A stretch of 64,000 nucleotides of DNA from Nesterenkonia ebinurensis (GCF_008711175.1 NZ_VWNF01000011.1:496001-560000); one strand, 5' to 3'; shown: positions 16,817 to 24,974, counted from the stretch's first letter. Translations and numbers: made by a program. Notes: generated by a model not told the origin, from the letters alone.

Positions 16817-19147
16817 TTACCAGCGGTGGTGGACCTGGGGCTTGACTGTGGTTTCGTAAAGGCTCGCCACCGCATCCAGGAAGTCCTGCGGCAGCGGCGG
16901 AATCTCACCGGCGGCGGCATTGCTTCGGGCCTGTTCGGCGTTTCGCGCCCCAGGGATCACTGTGCTGACCTCGGGCTGTTGGGCCGTCCAGGCCAGGGCT
17001 GCTGCGGCGGGCTCCAAGTCTGCCTCTCGGGCTAGCCGGGAGAACTCCGCGGCGGCGGCCACCCCGGCGTTGAAGTCCACTCCGGCGAACGTCTCACCGA
17101 CGTCGAATGCTTCCCCGTGACGGTTGAAGCTGCGGTGGTCATCGGCGGCGAACACGGTGTCCGCCGTGTAACGTCCGGAGAGCAGTCCTGAGGCCAGCGG
17201 AACCCGGGCGATGATCCCCACGCCGGCCTGTGCGGCGGCGGGCAGCACCTCATCCAGGGGCTTCTGGCGGAAGGCGTTGAGGATGATCTGCACAGTGGCC
17301 ACATGCTCTCTGGCGATCGCGGTCAGTGCCTGGTCACAGGTCTCCACGCTGACGCCGTAGGCAGCGACTGCGCCCTCCTCCACCAGCGCATCAAGGCCGT
17401 CATAGACCTGGTCGGCTTCCAGCACCGGGGTCTCTGGGCAGTGCAGCTGGACCAGATCCAAAGTGTCCACGCCCAGGTTCTGCCGCGATCGGTCCGTCCA
17501 GGCCCGGAAGTGCTCTGCGGTGGCGTACTGAAGTGACGGCGTCGTCGCCCGTCTGATCATCTTGGTGGCGACTGTGCCGTGCCAACCGGGATTCTGTGCG
17601 CGCCAGCGTCCGATGAGCAGTTCGCTGCGCCCATCGCCGTAGACATCAGCGGTGTCGAAGAACGTCACCCCGGACTCCGCTGCGGCATCGAGCACGGCGA
17701 AGGCGTCCTGCTCGGAGACAGGCCCCCAGTCTCCGCCGATCTGCCAGGTGCCCAATCCGATGACTGAGACGTCCCGGCCGGTGCGGCCCAGTGTGCGGTG
17801 ATTCATAGCGGCTCCTTCTGCAGTTGATGTTTCTCCTGCCCTCAGTCTGCCGCACGAGGCCGAGTGTCCCGCATCCGCCTCTGTTGTGCTGAGACCGGAG
17901 AGCGCATTGGCCAAGAAGTCTTCCTCCGCCTTATTGCCAGGGAGGCTGAGCGCGCGTCGGTATGCCTCGGCTGCTCCGTGCTGATCGCCGAGCTCTTCTA
18001 AGGTGACGGCTCTGGCGGTGTGGAAGGAGCGGAGCCGGGAGAGCACCGCGTCGTCGGCGAGCGCATCGAGCAGCTGCAGCCCCTCCTGCAGTCCCCGGGC
18101 CCGGCCGAGTGCCACGGCGCGCCCGAGCCGGACCACCGGCCCCGGCTCGTAGGTTTCCAGGAGCCGATAGAGTACAGCGATCTGAGACCAGTCGGTGTCC
18201 TGGTAGGTCTCTGCCTCAGCGTGCACTGCAGCGATCGCAGCCTGAATCGCATAGCTGGCCGCACCTGGGACCGCCGCAGCAGCCTCAGCCAGGGCTTTTC
18301 CTTCCCGGATCAGTTCCACGTCCCAGCGTGTCCTGTCCTGCTGAGTCAACGGGACCGGACGCCCAGCAGAATCTGTACGAGCAGGGCGGCGCGCCTCGGT
18401 GAGCAGAAGCAGCCCGAGCAGCCCAGTCACCTCCGCAGAGCCGGGGACCAGCTCTCGGAGCAGGCGCGCAAGCCGAATCGACTCAGCGGTGAGATCGTCC
18501 CGGATATGCGCCTGCCCGGCGGAGCGGGTGAACCCTTCGGAGTAGAGCAGGTAGATCACCCGTTGAACTCCGCTCAGCCGCTGGTGCAGCTCCTCCTGGC
18601 GGGGTGGTTCGAAGGAGATACCTATGGTGCGGATGCGCTTCTTGGCACGAGTGATCCGCTGCTGCATGGTCGTGATGGGGGTCAGCAGCCCGTGGGCAAC
18701 TTCAGCGGTGGTCAGGCCGGCCAGGAACCGCAGAGTCAGCGCAATCCGGTCCTCAGGCTTCAGCAGGGGGTGAGCACAGGCGAAAAAGAGCCCGAGCCGG
18801 TCATCCTCCACGGGCTTGGAGCCCTGCTCCGCAATGAGCGCGGCCGGGTCTGCGAGTGAGTCGGGGACTGGCTCCTGCTGCTGGTGCACACGCAGGCGAG
18901 GAAGCTTCTGCTGCAGTACGGAGTGACGCCGGAGAGTATCGAGTGCCTTCCGCTTGGCGGTGGTGGTCAGCCAGGCCTCCGGGCTGTCTGGAATCCCGGT
19001 CTCCGGCCACCTCCGCAGAGCCTGAACGAGGGCATCCTGCAGCACGTCTTCGGCAAGGTCGAGGTCGCCGAAGAGTCGGGCGAGCGCCGCCAGGACCTTG
19101 GTCCGGTCCGTGGCGGCAACTGCCCGCTGCACCTGAGTCTGCTGCAC
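16817..19147 (-). CDS. ECF42 sigma factor fused in frame to aldo/keto reductase
   Basis: One open frame of 776 residues joins two proteins. Residues 1-420 are a complete ECF42-type sigma factor: region 2 (LFGDLDLAEDVLQDALVQAL), region 4 (ALTLRFLAGLTTAEVAHGLL) and the long TPR-like C-terminal domain that replaces an anti-sigma factor. Residues 448-776 are a complete aldo/keto reductase with the tetrad in FFDTADVYGDG, VATKMIR and VQLHCPE. A 27-residue low-complexity linker without a stop joins them. GAAGGAG and ATG at 17806 would also let the reductase be made on its own. The sigma start is a GTG one base after the YCII stop codon. Either a real fusion, or two genes whose intervening stop was lost. 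Confidence 0.85.
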   Translation of the reverse strand: MQQTQVQRAVAATDRTKVLAALARLFGDLDLAEDVLQDALVQALRRWPETGIPDSPEAWLTTTAKRKALDTLRRHSVLQQKLPRLRVHQQQEPVPDSLADPAALIAEQGSKPVEDDRLGLFFACAHPLLKPEDRIALTLRFLAGLTTAEVAHGLLTPITTMQQRITRAKKRIRTIGISFEPPRQEELHQRLSGVQRVIYLLYSEGFTRSAGQAHIRDDLTAESIRLARLLRELVPGSAEVTGLLGLLLLTEARRPARTDSAGRPVPLTQQDRTRWDVELIREGKALAEAAAAVPGAASYAIQAAIAAVHAEAETYQDTDWSQIAVLYRLLETYEPGPVVRLGRAVALGRARGLQEGLQLLDALADDAVLSRLRSFHTARAVTLEELGDQHGAAEAYRRALSLPGNKAEEDFLANALSGLSTTEADAGHSASCGRLRAGETSTAEGAAMNHRTLGRTGRDVSVIGLGTWQIGGDWGPVSEQDAFAVLDAAAESGVTFFDTADVYGDGRSELLIGRWRAQNPGWHGTVATKMIRRATTPSLQYATAEHFRAWTDRSRQNLGVDTLDLVQLHCPETPVLEADQVYDGLDALVEEGAVAAYGVSVETCDQALTAIAREHVATVQIILNAFRQKPLDEVLPAAAQAGVGIIARVPLASGLLSGRYTADTVFAADDHRSFNRHGEAFDVGETFAGVDFNAGVAAAAEFSRLAREADLEPAAAALAWTAQQPEVSTVIPGARNAEQARSNAAAGEIPPLPQDFLDAVASLYETTVKPQVHHRW
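17804..17818 (-). promoter_or_regulatory. Internal ribosome site and ATG for the reductase half
   Basis: GAAGGAG (17812-17818 on the minus strand) sits 5 bases before the ATG at 17806. It would yield a 329-residue reductase of normal family length, which suggests that the reductase was or is a separate gene. Confidence 0.7.
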
Positions 19148-19148
19148 C

Positions 19149-19496
19149 TCAGTAGGGGGCGACAGGGCGGACCTCTACATGCGAACCTGGCGCAGAGCCT
19201 GGGCTTCTGCGTGCCCAGTCGATGGCTTCATCGATATTGGCCACTTCGATGATGTAGCTGCCGCCAACGAACTCCTGAACCTCAGCGAAGGGTCCAGAAG
19301 AGACGATACGCTCACCCTTCTCGTCGCTGCTCACCCGCACGCCATGCTCCGGGTCTTCTAACGCGAAGGAAGTCACCACAACACCTGCTTCGGTGATCTC
19401 TTTGTCGAAGGCGAAGAACTCCTCAGGATCGGCTCCGCCGTCCTCGCCGCAGTTCGGATCATTGATGTGCCCCATCAGCAGTAGTGCGTATTTCAT
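19149..19496 (-). CDS. YCII-related (DGPF) protein
   Basis: A 115-residue protein of the YCII/DGPF family, dimeric ferredoxin-like fold. MKYALLLMGHI begins the first strand, SSGPFAEVQEFVGGSYIIEV is the diagnostic DGPF-like region (here SGPF) and IDEAIDWARRSPG is the last helix. These genes almost always precede an ECF42 sigma factor, as here (1-base gap). Their role in that sigma circuit is unknown; an enzymatic or sensor function is assumed in the family. Confidence 0.9.
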   Translation of the reverse strand: MKYALLLMGHINDPNCGEDGGADPEEFFAFDKEITEAGVVVTSFALEDPEHGVRVSSDEKGERIVSSGPFAEVQEFVGGSYIIEVANIDEAIDWARRSPGSAPGSHVEVRPVAPY

Positions 19497-19640
19497 GATT
19501 GCTCCTCAGATCGTGCCCCCTGCGGCAGTCGGTCGGGCGACCTTCGCCGGAGGTGATTAGTGCCGAACCGGATGGCCCGTCACCATCATGACGTACAAGC
19601 ACCCCGCATATTGACAGCTTGAAGAAAGTTCTTTGGCTGC

Positions 19641-19961
19641 TCAGGCGGTGGATTCGGCGATCCAGTTCAGGTATCCCGCGCTGCCATCGATGATCGGCTG
19701 CACGATCAGTTCCGGCTCGTCATAGGAATGCTGCTGGGCCAGCAGTTCCTTGATCCCGGGGACTTGGGCCGCCGTGGTCTTCAGGGTGAGGAGGTGCTCG
19801 GCGTCGTCGTGGGTCTCTGCCTGCCATTGGTAGAAGCTGCGCACTTCGGAGATCTGCACGCAGGCTGCCAGCCGTTGGGCCACTGCGGCAGAGGCGAGGT
19901 GCTGCGCCTCGGCAGCGGAATCGGTAGTGGTCTGCACTGTCACATACTGAACCTGGTCCAT
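19641..19961 (-). CDS. cutA: CutA1 divalent-ion tolerance protein
   Basis: A small trimeric cytoplasmic protein, 106 residues. VQYVTVQTTTDSAAEAQHLA, LAACVQISEVRSFYQWQAET and EPELIVQPIIDGSAGYLNWI are the conserved CutA1 segments. CutA1 is linked to copper tolerance in E. coli, but its general role is uncertain. GAGGGT just before the ATG at 19961 supports this start over the longer frame. It lies immediately upstream of the tRNA-Lys, in the opposite direction, and marks the left chromosomal border of the island. Confidence 0.92.
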   Translation of the reverse strand: MDQVQYVTVQTTTDSAAEAQHLASAAVAQRLAACVQISEVRSFYQWQAETHDDAEHLLTLKTTAAQVPGIKELLAQQHSYDEPELIVQPIIDGSAGYLNWIAESTA

Positions 19962-20052
19962 ACCCTCAGTCTGCCTCACTACGGCTGAGCACAGGACGAC
20001 CCGAGTGAGTTACCATAGTCTCTGGCCTTTTTGGCCGCCTCCATACAGACCA

Positions 20053-20125
20053 GGGCCTTTAGCTCAGTTGGTAGAGCATCGGACTTTTAATCCGCTGGTC
20101 GCGGGTTCGAGCCCCGCAGGGCCCA
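20053..20125 (+). tRNA. tRNA-Lys (anticodon TTT)
   Basis: A 73-nt cloverleaf: acceptor GGGCCTT/AGGGCCC with discriminator A, D arm AGCTCAGTTGGTAGAGC, anticodon loop CTTTTAA giving TTT, T arm GCGGGTTCGAGCCCCGC. No CCA is encoded. Its 3' part is the attachment core of the following element and is restored intact by the integration. Confidence 0.97.
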
Positions 20126-20126
20126 C
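20080..20126. repeat. attL: 47-bp duplication of tRNA-Lys 3' end
   Basis: These 47 bases, from the anticodon stem to just past the tRNA end, are repeated exactly at 35492-35538. This is the left junction of the integrated element. Confidence 0.95.
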
Positions 20127-20197
20127 AACTAAAACCCCAGGTCAAACGTGATTCTGCAGGACTATTGAGTGCTCAGCCAGTTCCGCTGAGATCTATC

Positions 20198-20220
20198 GGT
20201 ACACCCCGGGTACACCCGGG
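20198..20220. promoter_or_regulatory. Candidate left integrase arm sites
   Basis: Two tandem GGTACACCC-type units lie between attL and the integrase stop codon. A near-identical pair lies at 35371-35391 inside the right end, the arrangement expected for arm-type binding sites of a tyrosine integrase. Confidence 0.6.
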
Positions 20221-20238
20221 AGGATTTTGGGCTGTCGC

Positions 20239-21411
20239 TCAGGTAGCTGGTTCCGATTCCTTGGGTGCCTGCGCAAGTGGGCGCATCGCCTTGTCAAGGG
20301 ACTCCCGGAGACCGCCGAAGTCGTCCTCGTACAGGTGCATGTAGGTGTCGGTGGTAATGGCCAGCGTCTTATGGCCCAGAACGCGCTGAAGCTCCTTGGG
20401 GGAGATTCCGTTCTTGGCGTTGAGGGACGCGAAGGTGTGCCTGAGGTCGTGGATTCGGTAGTCCTTGGGCTCAGCGATGCCCGCCTGCCTCAGGGCTGGT
20501 CGAAAGACGCGATGCAGCCAGTTGCCCTCAAGGACGACGCCTCCTTGAGGGGCAGTGAACAGGTCGGCAGCGGGCCCCTTGTCTTTCATGAGTGGCAGAA
20601 GTTCTCGCTTCAGTGTTTCGGAGAGCGGAGCCCACCGTCGCTCCTTGTTCTTCGTGATCTCTTCAATGACTTTCCCGCCTTGGCCAGAGTCTGAGTACGT
20701 GCGCCAGATGGTGAGCTTATTGAGGTCAAGATCGACAGATCCCACTTGCAGGGCGGAGGCTTCTCCCCAGCGAAGCCCCGTGAGGACGAGTGTGAGGAAC
20801 AGCGCTCGGTCGGAGGGTCGCTTGAACGCTTGGGTGGTGGACAGAATCTGATCGAGTGTTAGGGGGCGGCCTTCGCGTTTCTCGCCTTGCTTAGGCCCCT
20901 TGACCCGGGCTGCCGGGTTGACGTTGATGAGACGGTCGTCGACGGCGAGCTCGAGCGCCTCGTTGAGAAGCAATAGGGATTTTCGTGTCCGAGAGGCCGA
21001 CAGGCCTCCTTTGCGCATAGTCGCAACCCAGAGCTGCACATCTGACTTCTGAACGGCTTTGACTGGGGTGTCGCCCCAGCGCGGCCGTATATGTGTCTTG
21101 AGGAGCGATTCATAGTCCCGAAGGGTCTTGCCCTTGACGTCTTTGGTCTCCATGAGTTTGTCGAGGACCACTCCTACTGCGACCCGGCCTGCTTTCGGGT
21201 CGGCCCAGGTGCCGGTAACAAACTGAGCGTTCAGCTCATCACGGCGCTGCTCGGCATCCGTCTTTCTCTCGTAGGACTCAGTGGCAGTCTTGCCCATCGG
21301 AGTAAAGACGCGAACCCGCCAGCGGCGGCCCCGTCCATGCCGGGCACTGGGAGTCTTGTCGCGCTTGTACCAGGTGTCCTCAACCCAGGCACGGGGATTC
21401 TTGGAGGGCAT
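20239..21411 (-). CDS. int: Tyrosine recombinase (integrase)
   Basis: A 390-residue phage-type integrase that catalyses recombination at tRNA-Lys. An N-terminal arm-binding domain (residues 1-70, basic, with AP2-like strands) is followed by a SAM-like core-binding domain (about 75-165) and the catalytic domain. Catalytic residues are visible: Arg in TGLRWGEASAL, HxxR in IHDLRHTFAS, His in LGHKTLAITT and the nucleophile Tyr in TDTYMHLYED. The C-terminus points at the tRNA, 112 bp from the duplicated core. It lies 6 bp downstream of the XRE repressor gene, so the two are probably co-transcribed. Confidence 0.97.
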   Translation of the reverse strand: MPSKNPRAWVEDTWYKRDKTPSARHGRGRRWRVRVFTPMGKTATESYERKTDAEQRRDELNAQFVTGTWADPKAGRVAVGVVLDKLMETKDVKGKTLRDYESLLKTHIRPRWGDTPVKAVQKSDVQLWVATMRKGGLSASRTRKSLLLLNEALELAVDDRLINVNPAARVKGPKQGEKREGRPLTLDQILSTTQAFKRPSDRALFLTLVLTGLRWGEASALQVGSVDLDLNKLTIWRTYSDSGQGGKVIEEITKNKERRWAPLSETLKRELLPLMKDKGPAADLFTAPQGGVVLEGNWLHRVFRPALRQAGIAEPKDYRIHDLRHTFASLNAKNGISPKELQRVLGHKTLAITTDTYMHLYEDDFGGLRESLDKAMRPLAQAPKESEPAT

Positions 21412-21417
21412 GTGGGC

Positions 21418-22044
21418 TCAATTGTCTTTGCCGCTCGGCGGATCAAGAGTCCCCTTGCCGTCCAGAAGATGGGGGTGCGCCCGATAGAAGTTTCTAACGT
21501 GGGAAGCACCTTCCCAGCCGTCTCTGATCCGCTGGAGTAGCTCATCTCGTACATTCGGATCCGCAATAGATCGCTGAGCCTCCTGTTCTACAGCACCTGG
21601 CCAACGGAACTCAGCCCCAAGCGTCTCCAGAGGCGTAACGACGAGTGACTCATAGTAGTTCTCCAGAGGTGTCCATCCTGTTTCTTCGAAAAAGTCCAAC
21701 TGCAAGGCAAGCAGGTACTTCGCCATGAGCCACTGGTGGACGGCTGTACTTGCATCGAAATTAGTTAAGATCGCTTGCCTCCATCCTTGTGCCACAGAGA
21801 GATTCCCCTCCCTAGAAATGAGGTCTCCCAGTGGCAAATCGAGACAGGAGGCTATAGCAGCAGCCTCGTTGAGCTTTACCCTCTGAGTGCCGTTTTCAAT
21901 CTTGAAGATGGTCTGGGGGTGAATTCGAATACCCTCTTCCTCCATCAGCTTTGCTAACTGGGCCTGGCTCAGCCCCCGTAGGCGCCGCTGATGGCGCAAG
22001 TGAATGGCGAAGTTGTCCTCTGCGGCCGCTGCCTCGTCTAGCAT
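21418..22044 (-). CDS. XRE-family repressor-like regulator
   Basis: A 208-residue protein with an N-terminal Cro/C1-type helix-turn-helix (residues 13-70; RGLSQAQLAKLMEEEGIRIH, then IENGTQRVKLNEAAAIASCL). The C-terminal 130 residues are mostly helical and unlike the LexA/CI peptidase domain, so cleavage-based induction is not supported. Divergent orientation to the excisionase-like gene is the classic lysogeny-switch layout. It most likely controls that promoter region and its own. Confidence 0.88.
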   Translation of the reverse strand: MLDEAAAAEDNFAIHLRHQRRLRGLSQAQLAKLMEEEGIRIHPQTIFKIENGTQRVKLNEAAAIASCLDLPLGDLISREGNLSVAQGWRQAILTNFDASTAVHQWLMAKYLLALQLDFFEETGWTPLENYYESLVVTPLETLGAEFRWPGAVEQEAQRSIADPNVRDELLQRIRDGWEGASHVRNFYRAHPHLLDGKGTLDPPSGKDN

Positions 22045-22184
22045 GGATCAATAGTAACCGAATATTGGTGAATATCTGCTATTCGACTCCATTGTGTTGA
22101 CAGCGTGAGTCGTGGGTGCTTTTATGCTGTATCAACGATAAGTGGGCATATTATTCAGTATCGACAACGAAAGGTTGATCCACG
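22045..22184. promoter_or_regulatory. Divergent switch region
   Basis: An AT-rich intergenic stretch between repressor and excisionase. It contains CGAATATTGGTGAATATCTG followed by CTATTCG, with CGAATA/TATTCG ends as an inverted repeat and two AATAT(T/C) cores: a candidate repressor operator. A rightward TTGACA lies at 22097-22102 with weak TTTATG/TATGCT -10 candidates 18-20 bases on. Confidence 0.5.
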
Positions 22185-22403
22185 ATGGAGGTTATGAACA
22201 CCAAACGGGCTGCGGAGTTCCTGGGTGTCCCAGAGGGAACTTTGCGGTCATGGAGACACCACGCCAGAAGTGGCGAGCACCCTGCGCCACCGAGTTTCCG
22301 GGCTGGAAAGCGGGTTCTCTATGTTCGTGAAGAGCTGGAGGCATGGGTCACGGCATGCACGCAAGCTGAGGCCAAGGCGCAAGGTCAGGTGATGAGCAGA
22401 TGA
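22185..22403 (+). CDS. Excisionase-like HTH protein
   Basis: A 72-residue MerR/AlpA-type winged-helix protein. KRAAEFLGVPEGTLRSWRHH is the helix-turn-helix and GKRVLYVREELEAWVTA the wing and last helix. Proteins of this size, first in the rightward operon and opposite the repressor, usually act as excisionases or as small activators of element excision. The stop overlaps the next gene (ATGA). A second in-frame ATG lies at 22194. Confidence 0.87.
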   Translation: MEVMNTKRAAEFLGVPEGTLRSWRHHARSGEHPAPPSFRAGKRVLYVREELEAWVTACTQAEAKAQGQVMSR

Positions 22404-22828
22404 GGCATCTTGATAGCGAGAAGCGGCCCGGTCTCTCCCGCCAAGAAGACAACCGGACCGCCGAAGCAAGCACCTATTACGGATTACCTGCCTCGTTCCA
22501 GGATACCGACCTCAAGCTCCTATATGCACCCGTCCGGGGTGAGCGGCTCACTGAGCATGCTGAGTACTGCTATCTAGGGCATGCCGACCGGGGCGAACAG
22601 CATGAGCATCACGTCGCTCTCTCCAGCATCCCCAACGATTTCATCGACGCCGGCGTCCGGGTGTTTATCAATCACTTTGACGATGACGGGAACATCGGAG
22701 ACGGCCTGGTGCTCCGGTTCTCGAGTGTTGGGTGCTTGCGCAACTATGCCGCATGGCTGACGGCGCAGGCCGACCGTCTCCCGACCCATGCCGAGTCGCA
22801 TCACGATTCGGAGGTGGATCATGGGTAG
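22400..22828 (+). CDS. Hypothetical element protein
   Basis: A 142-residue soluble, acidic, histidine-rich protein in the early rightward operon. It overlaps the excisionase-like gene by 4 bases and the next gene by 8. Visible segments include DTDLKLLYAPVRGERLTEHA and GVRVFINHFDDDGNIGDGLV. I do not recognise a family. The tight coupling argues that it is real and works with its neighbours in element maintenance or control. Confidence 0.7.
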   Translation: MRHLDSEKRPGLSRQEDNRTAEASTYYGLPASFQDTDLKLLYAPVRGERLTEHAEYCYLGHADRGEQHEHHVALSSIPNDFIDAGVRVFINHFDDDGNIGDGLVLRFSSVGCLRNYAAWLTAQADRLPTHAESHHDSEVDHG

Positions 22829-23369
22829 TCAGCTGGTCAAACAAGTTTTGGGCACCCCAGAGCTCATTCCACGCGGCACGCCCCGCGAGAAGCAGGCCCG
22901 TATTGCCGCGATCTCTATGGCGTCGATTGCGAAAGACGATGGGGCCCCTCCCGTTTTCTTCGCCGGGTGGGAGCAGATAGCCGTCGCCTTAGGTTATTGC
23001 CTCACTCTAGAGGATGCGAGGAGCCCTGAAGATCTGTGCAGGAACAAGATGAACGCCGAGCGTGCCACACGCCGAGTCCTCTCCGTTCTCATGCAGTTGG
23101 GAATCGCAGTTCCCGCAACTACCAACAACCCGACGGGTATGAGGCAGCACTATGCGCTGATCCTGGAGTCGGAAGCCGATTACACCTGGCTTCCGAGGCA
23201 TTTTGATCACCGAACGCAGATGTATGTCTGGGAGCAAGTGCCGAGAGCGGAGAGCCCCTCCCGCGGCAGGCTTATGGACGCGAAAGATCATGGGTCTTTG
23301 GGATCCCCAGATCATGGGACCCATGACCACGGGGATCACCCCTCCCATGATCCCCGTGGTCATGCTTAA
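22821..23369 (+). CDS. Hypothetical element protein with His/Asp/Gly tail
   Basis: A 182-residue protein whose ATG at 22821 follows GGAGGTG by 5 bases. The body (residues 1-140) looks globular and helical, with FFAGWEQIAVALGY and NAERATRRVLSVLMQLGIAV suggesting a winged-helix or replication-initiator-like fold; this is only an impression. The last 30 residues are a repetitive tail (DHGSLGSPDHGTHDHGDHPS) produced by the inverted repeats at 23287-23364, so the C-terminus is shaped by DNA/RNA structure rather than by protein constraint. Function unknown. Confidence 0.7.
   Translation: MGSQLVKQVLGTPELIPRGTPREKQARIAAISMASIAKDDGAPPVFFAGWEQIAVALGYCLTLEDARSPEDLCRNKMNAERATRRVLSVLMQLGIAVPATTNNPTGMRQHYALILESEADYTWLPRHFDHRTQMYVWEQVPRAESPSRGRLMDAKDHGSLGSPDHGTHDHGDHPSHDPRGHA
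23287..23364. repeat. Competing hairpins at a gene end
   Basis: A perfect 17-bp stem (23322-23338 with 23348-23364, 9-base loop) overlaps alternative pairings: CATGGG/CCCATG at 23313-23325, and ATCATGGG (23311-23318) with CCCATGAT (23344-23351). An extra ATCATGGG copy lies at 23288-23295. It covers the end of the preceding gene and resembles an attenuator. Confidence 0.7.
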
Positions 23370-23408
23370 TACAAAGGAACTTCCACTTCACTTCAAAAAC
23401 AACTTCCA

Positions 23409-23463
23409 CCTCCTCCTCGTCTCTGGACGCAAGGTCCAGTACGCGCGCGAGGAGTTGGAACCT
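23409..23463. other. Second nested hairpin before the next gene
   Basis: TTCCACCTCCTCCTCG pairs imperfectly with CGAGGAGTTGGAA, with an inner CTGGAC-GCAAG-GTCCAG stem. It ends about 10 bp before the start at 23472 and could mask or expose that ribosome site. Confidence 0.5.
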
Positions 23464-23471
23464 CCAGGAAA

Positions 23472-24233
23472 GTGAGTATTCACATGCCCATGTCACACCG
23501 CCAACCGCTCAGCGGAGCAGTTACAGAGTGGGCCACGGGGCTCTCGCCCTTGGACCCGTACACCTGGGGTGGCTTCGTAGTTCGCCGCAGGAAGGACGAA
23601 CGCCGTCACTTCGGCGGGCGAATACTGCCAAACGACAAGTTTGGGCACTTGGCTGAACGCGTTGCCCACGCGATTCATCAAGTTCTTGAGCCTGGCGGTG
23701 ACTGGTTAATAGATGAGGACGAGCTCTCAGAGAAACAGATCGACTATCTCGATGCCGCTGATAGTGCGCTCCACCTGTTAGGCATCGGCCTCGAGGATGA
23801 CCAGGAAGAGGGCACCCTCAAGGCGATGCATCTCCTCCCAGAGGAAGAGATCGGCCCTGAAATCATGATGGTCCTGCGGGAGCTGGCTTTTGCTGCTGCC
23901 GAGCAGAACGCCCCATCGGGGGATCAGGCCTGGATTCCCCTGGACGCTCCATCGAGTCTGTGCAGGTTCTTCACAGGCCGGTTCATTCTCGGCGTGGTGG
24001 AGTATCTCCAGAGCCTCGGTGTCATCGTCGACTGGCAATGGGATGAAGAGCATCAGGAGCTCTATGTCCAGCTCAGAGAGCCCGCCTCGTTGGACATCTC
24101 AGAACCTGCGGTCGAGGCCCTGGTTCGTGAGCGTCAGGAGCAGGGCATGGCGTTCGAGACCCTGAGCCGGGGAGGACGCCCATTGCGGGCTTTCCCCGAA
24201 AGGATGGAGAGTGGTGGGTCTGATGCCGTCTGA
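23472..24233 (+). CDS. Hypothetical element protein
   Basis: A 253-residue soluble acidic protein. The start may be the GTG at 23472 (AGGAAA close upstream) or the ATG at 23484. The middle is helical and rich in Asp/Glu (WLIDEDELSEKQIDYLDAAD). The C-terminal region has alternating strand-like sequence (VDWQWDEEHQELYVQLREPA). No motif I can name. It overlaps the following gene by 23 bp and lies downstream of two RNA hairpins that may control it. Confidence 0.7.
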   Translation: MSIHMPMSHRQPLSGAVTEWATGLSPLDPYTWGGFVVRRRKDERRHFGGRILPNDKFGHLAERVAHAIHQVLEPGGDWLIDEDELSEKQIDYLDAADSALHLLGIGLEDDQEEGTLKAMHLLPEEEIGPEIMMVLRELAFAAAEQNAPSGDQAWIPLDAPSSLCRFFTGRFILGVVEYLQSLGVIVDWQWDEEHQELYVQLREPASLDISEPAVEALVRERQEQGMAFETLSRGGRPLRAFPERMESGGSDAV

Positions 24234-24582
24234 TGATTCGCCGGAGCATGTCGCAGAACTCGGCCCTGAGGATACTGGGTGTTGGCTGGTCGAGACTCAA
24301 GGGACGCAGCACATTTGGAATTTGGACCGTATGGTGTACACGCGATTGCCCGGGCCAGATCCCAGGTTCAGGGGCATGCTCTTTGACGGTCAGCCGATGC
24401 GGATCACGCGCGTGGTGCAGTGGCCGCAAGTCGGAGGGCGCTCCTGGATCTGGTACGACGACCCAGAGCTGCATCATGCCATTGAGCACTACCGTGTCTC
24501 CTCTGAGGTTCGGTCGATTACCCGACTCGCCGACAATGACCCCCAAGCGGAGTCTGGGAAGGGCGCAACGGATGAGACCTGA
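24211..24582 (+). CDS. Small beta-rich protein, paralogue A
   Basis: A 123-residue protein built on a core that recurs in the next gene: GCWLVETQGTQHIWNLDRMV, then ITRVVQWPQVG, then SSEVRSITRL. Tryptophan-rich strands separated by turns suggest a small beta-barrel or SH3-like fold; this is inference. It overlaps both neighbours. The GTG start at 24211 lies inside the end of the preceding gene after GGAGAG. Unknown function, but clearly duplicated, which argues for a real and useful protein. Confidence 0.75.
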   Translation: MVGLMPSDDSPEHVAELGPEDTGCWLVETQGTQHIWNLDRMVYTRLPGPDPRFRGMLFDGQPMRITRVVQWPQVGGRSWIWYDDPELHHAIEHYRVSSEVRSITRLADNDPQAESGKGATDET

Positions 24583-24934
24583 GTATGGACAACGTCAGCA
24601 GATCGCCCGACTTACTGCAGGTTCTGGTGGCCGTTGGTTGGTCACCACCGAAGGCAGTCAGAGCATCTGGGATCTGGAGAAAATGACCTATCTGCGCTCA
24701 CCCCGACGCAACTCGGTCTCTGGGGCGCTGGAGCGTGATCATGAGCAGTGGAAGATCCTCCAGGTGCTGCGCTGGCCGCAGGTCGGAGACTACTTCCACG
24801 TCTTGTTCGAGAAGCCCGATGCGCCGCAGCTGGCGAATGGCATGATCATCAAGTTTCGGACCTCATCGATCATCCGTTCCATCGAACGACTTGTCATCCG
24901 AACTGATCCGGCTCGACGCCGCCCTGGCCACTGA
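24572..24934 (+). CDS. Small beta-rich protein, paralogue B
   Basis: A 120-residue protein that aligns along its length with the previous gene product: GRWLVTTEGSQSIWDLEKMT against GCWLVETQGTQHIWNLDRMV, then LRWPQVGDYF against VQWPQVGGRS, then SSIIRSIERL against SSEVRSITRL. The ATG at 24572 overlaps the end of paralogue A by 11 bp in another frame; the longer upstream frame has the wrong composition and is rejected. The pair arose by tandem duplication and has diverged widely. Confidence 0.75.
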   Translation: MRPEYGQRQQIARLTAGSGGRWLVTTEGSQSIWDLEKMTYLRSPRRNSVSGALERDHEQWKILQVLRWPQVGDYFHVLFEKPDAPQLANGMIIKFRTSSIIRSIERLVIRTDPARRRPGH

Positions 24935-24974
24935 GTCTGATCATCGGAGACAGACCTTGGGATGGCGAAAACCC

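Noticed and set aside
24233-24571. 5' extension of the paralogue B frame
   Set aside because: The first 113 codons overlap paralogue A in another frame and have arginine/serine-rich nonsense composition. The real start is the ATG at 24572.
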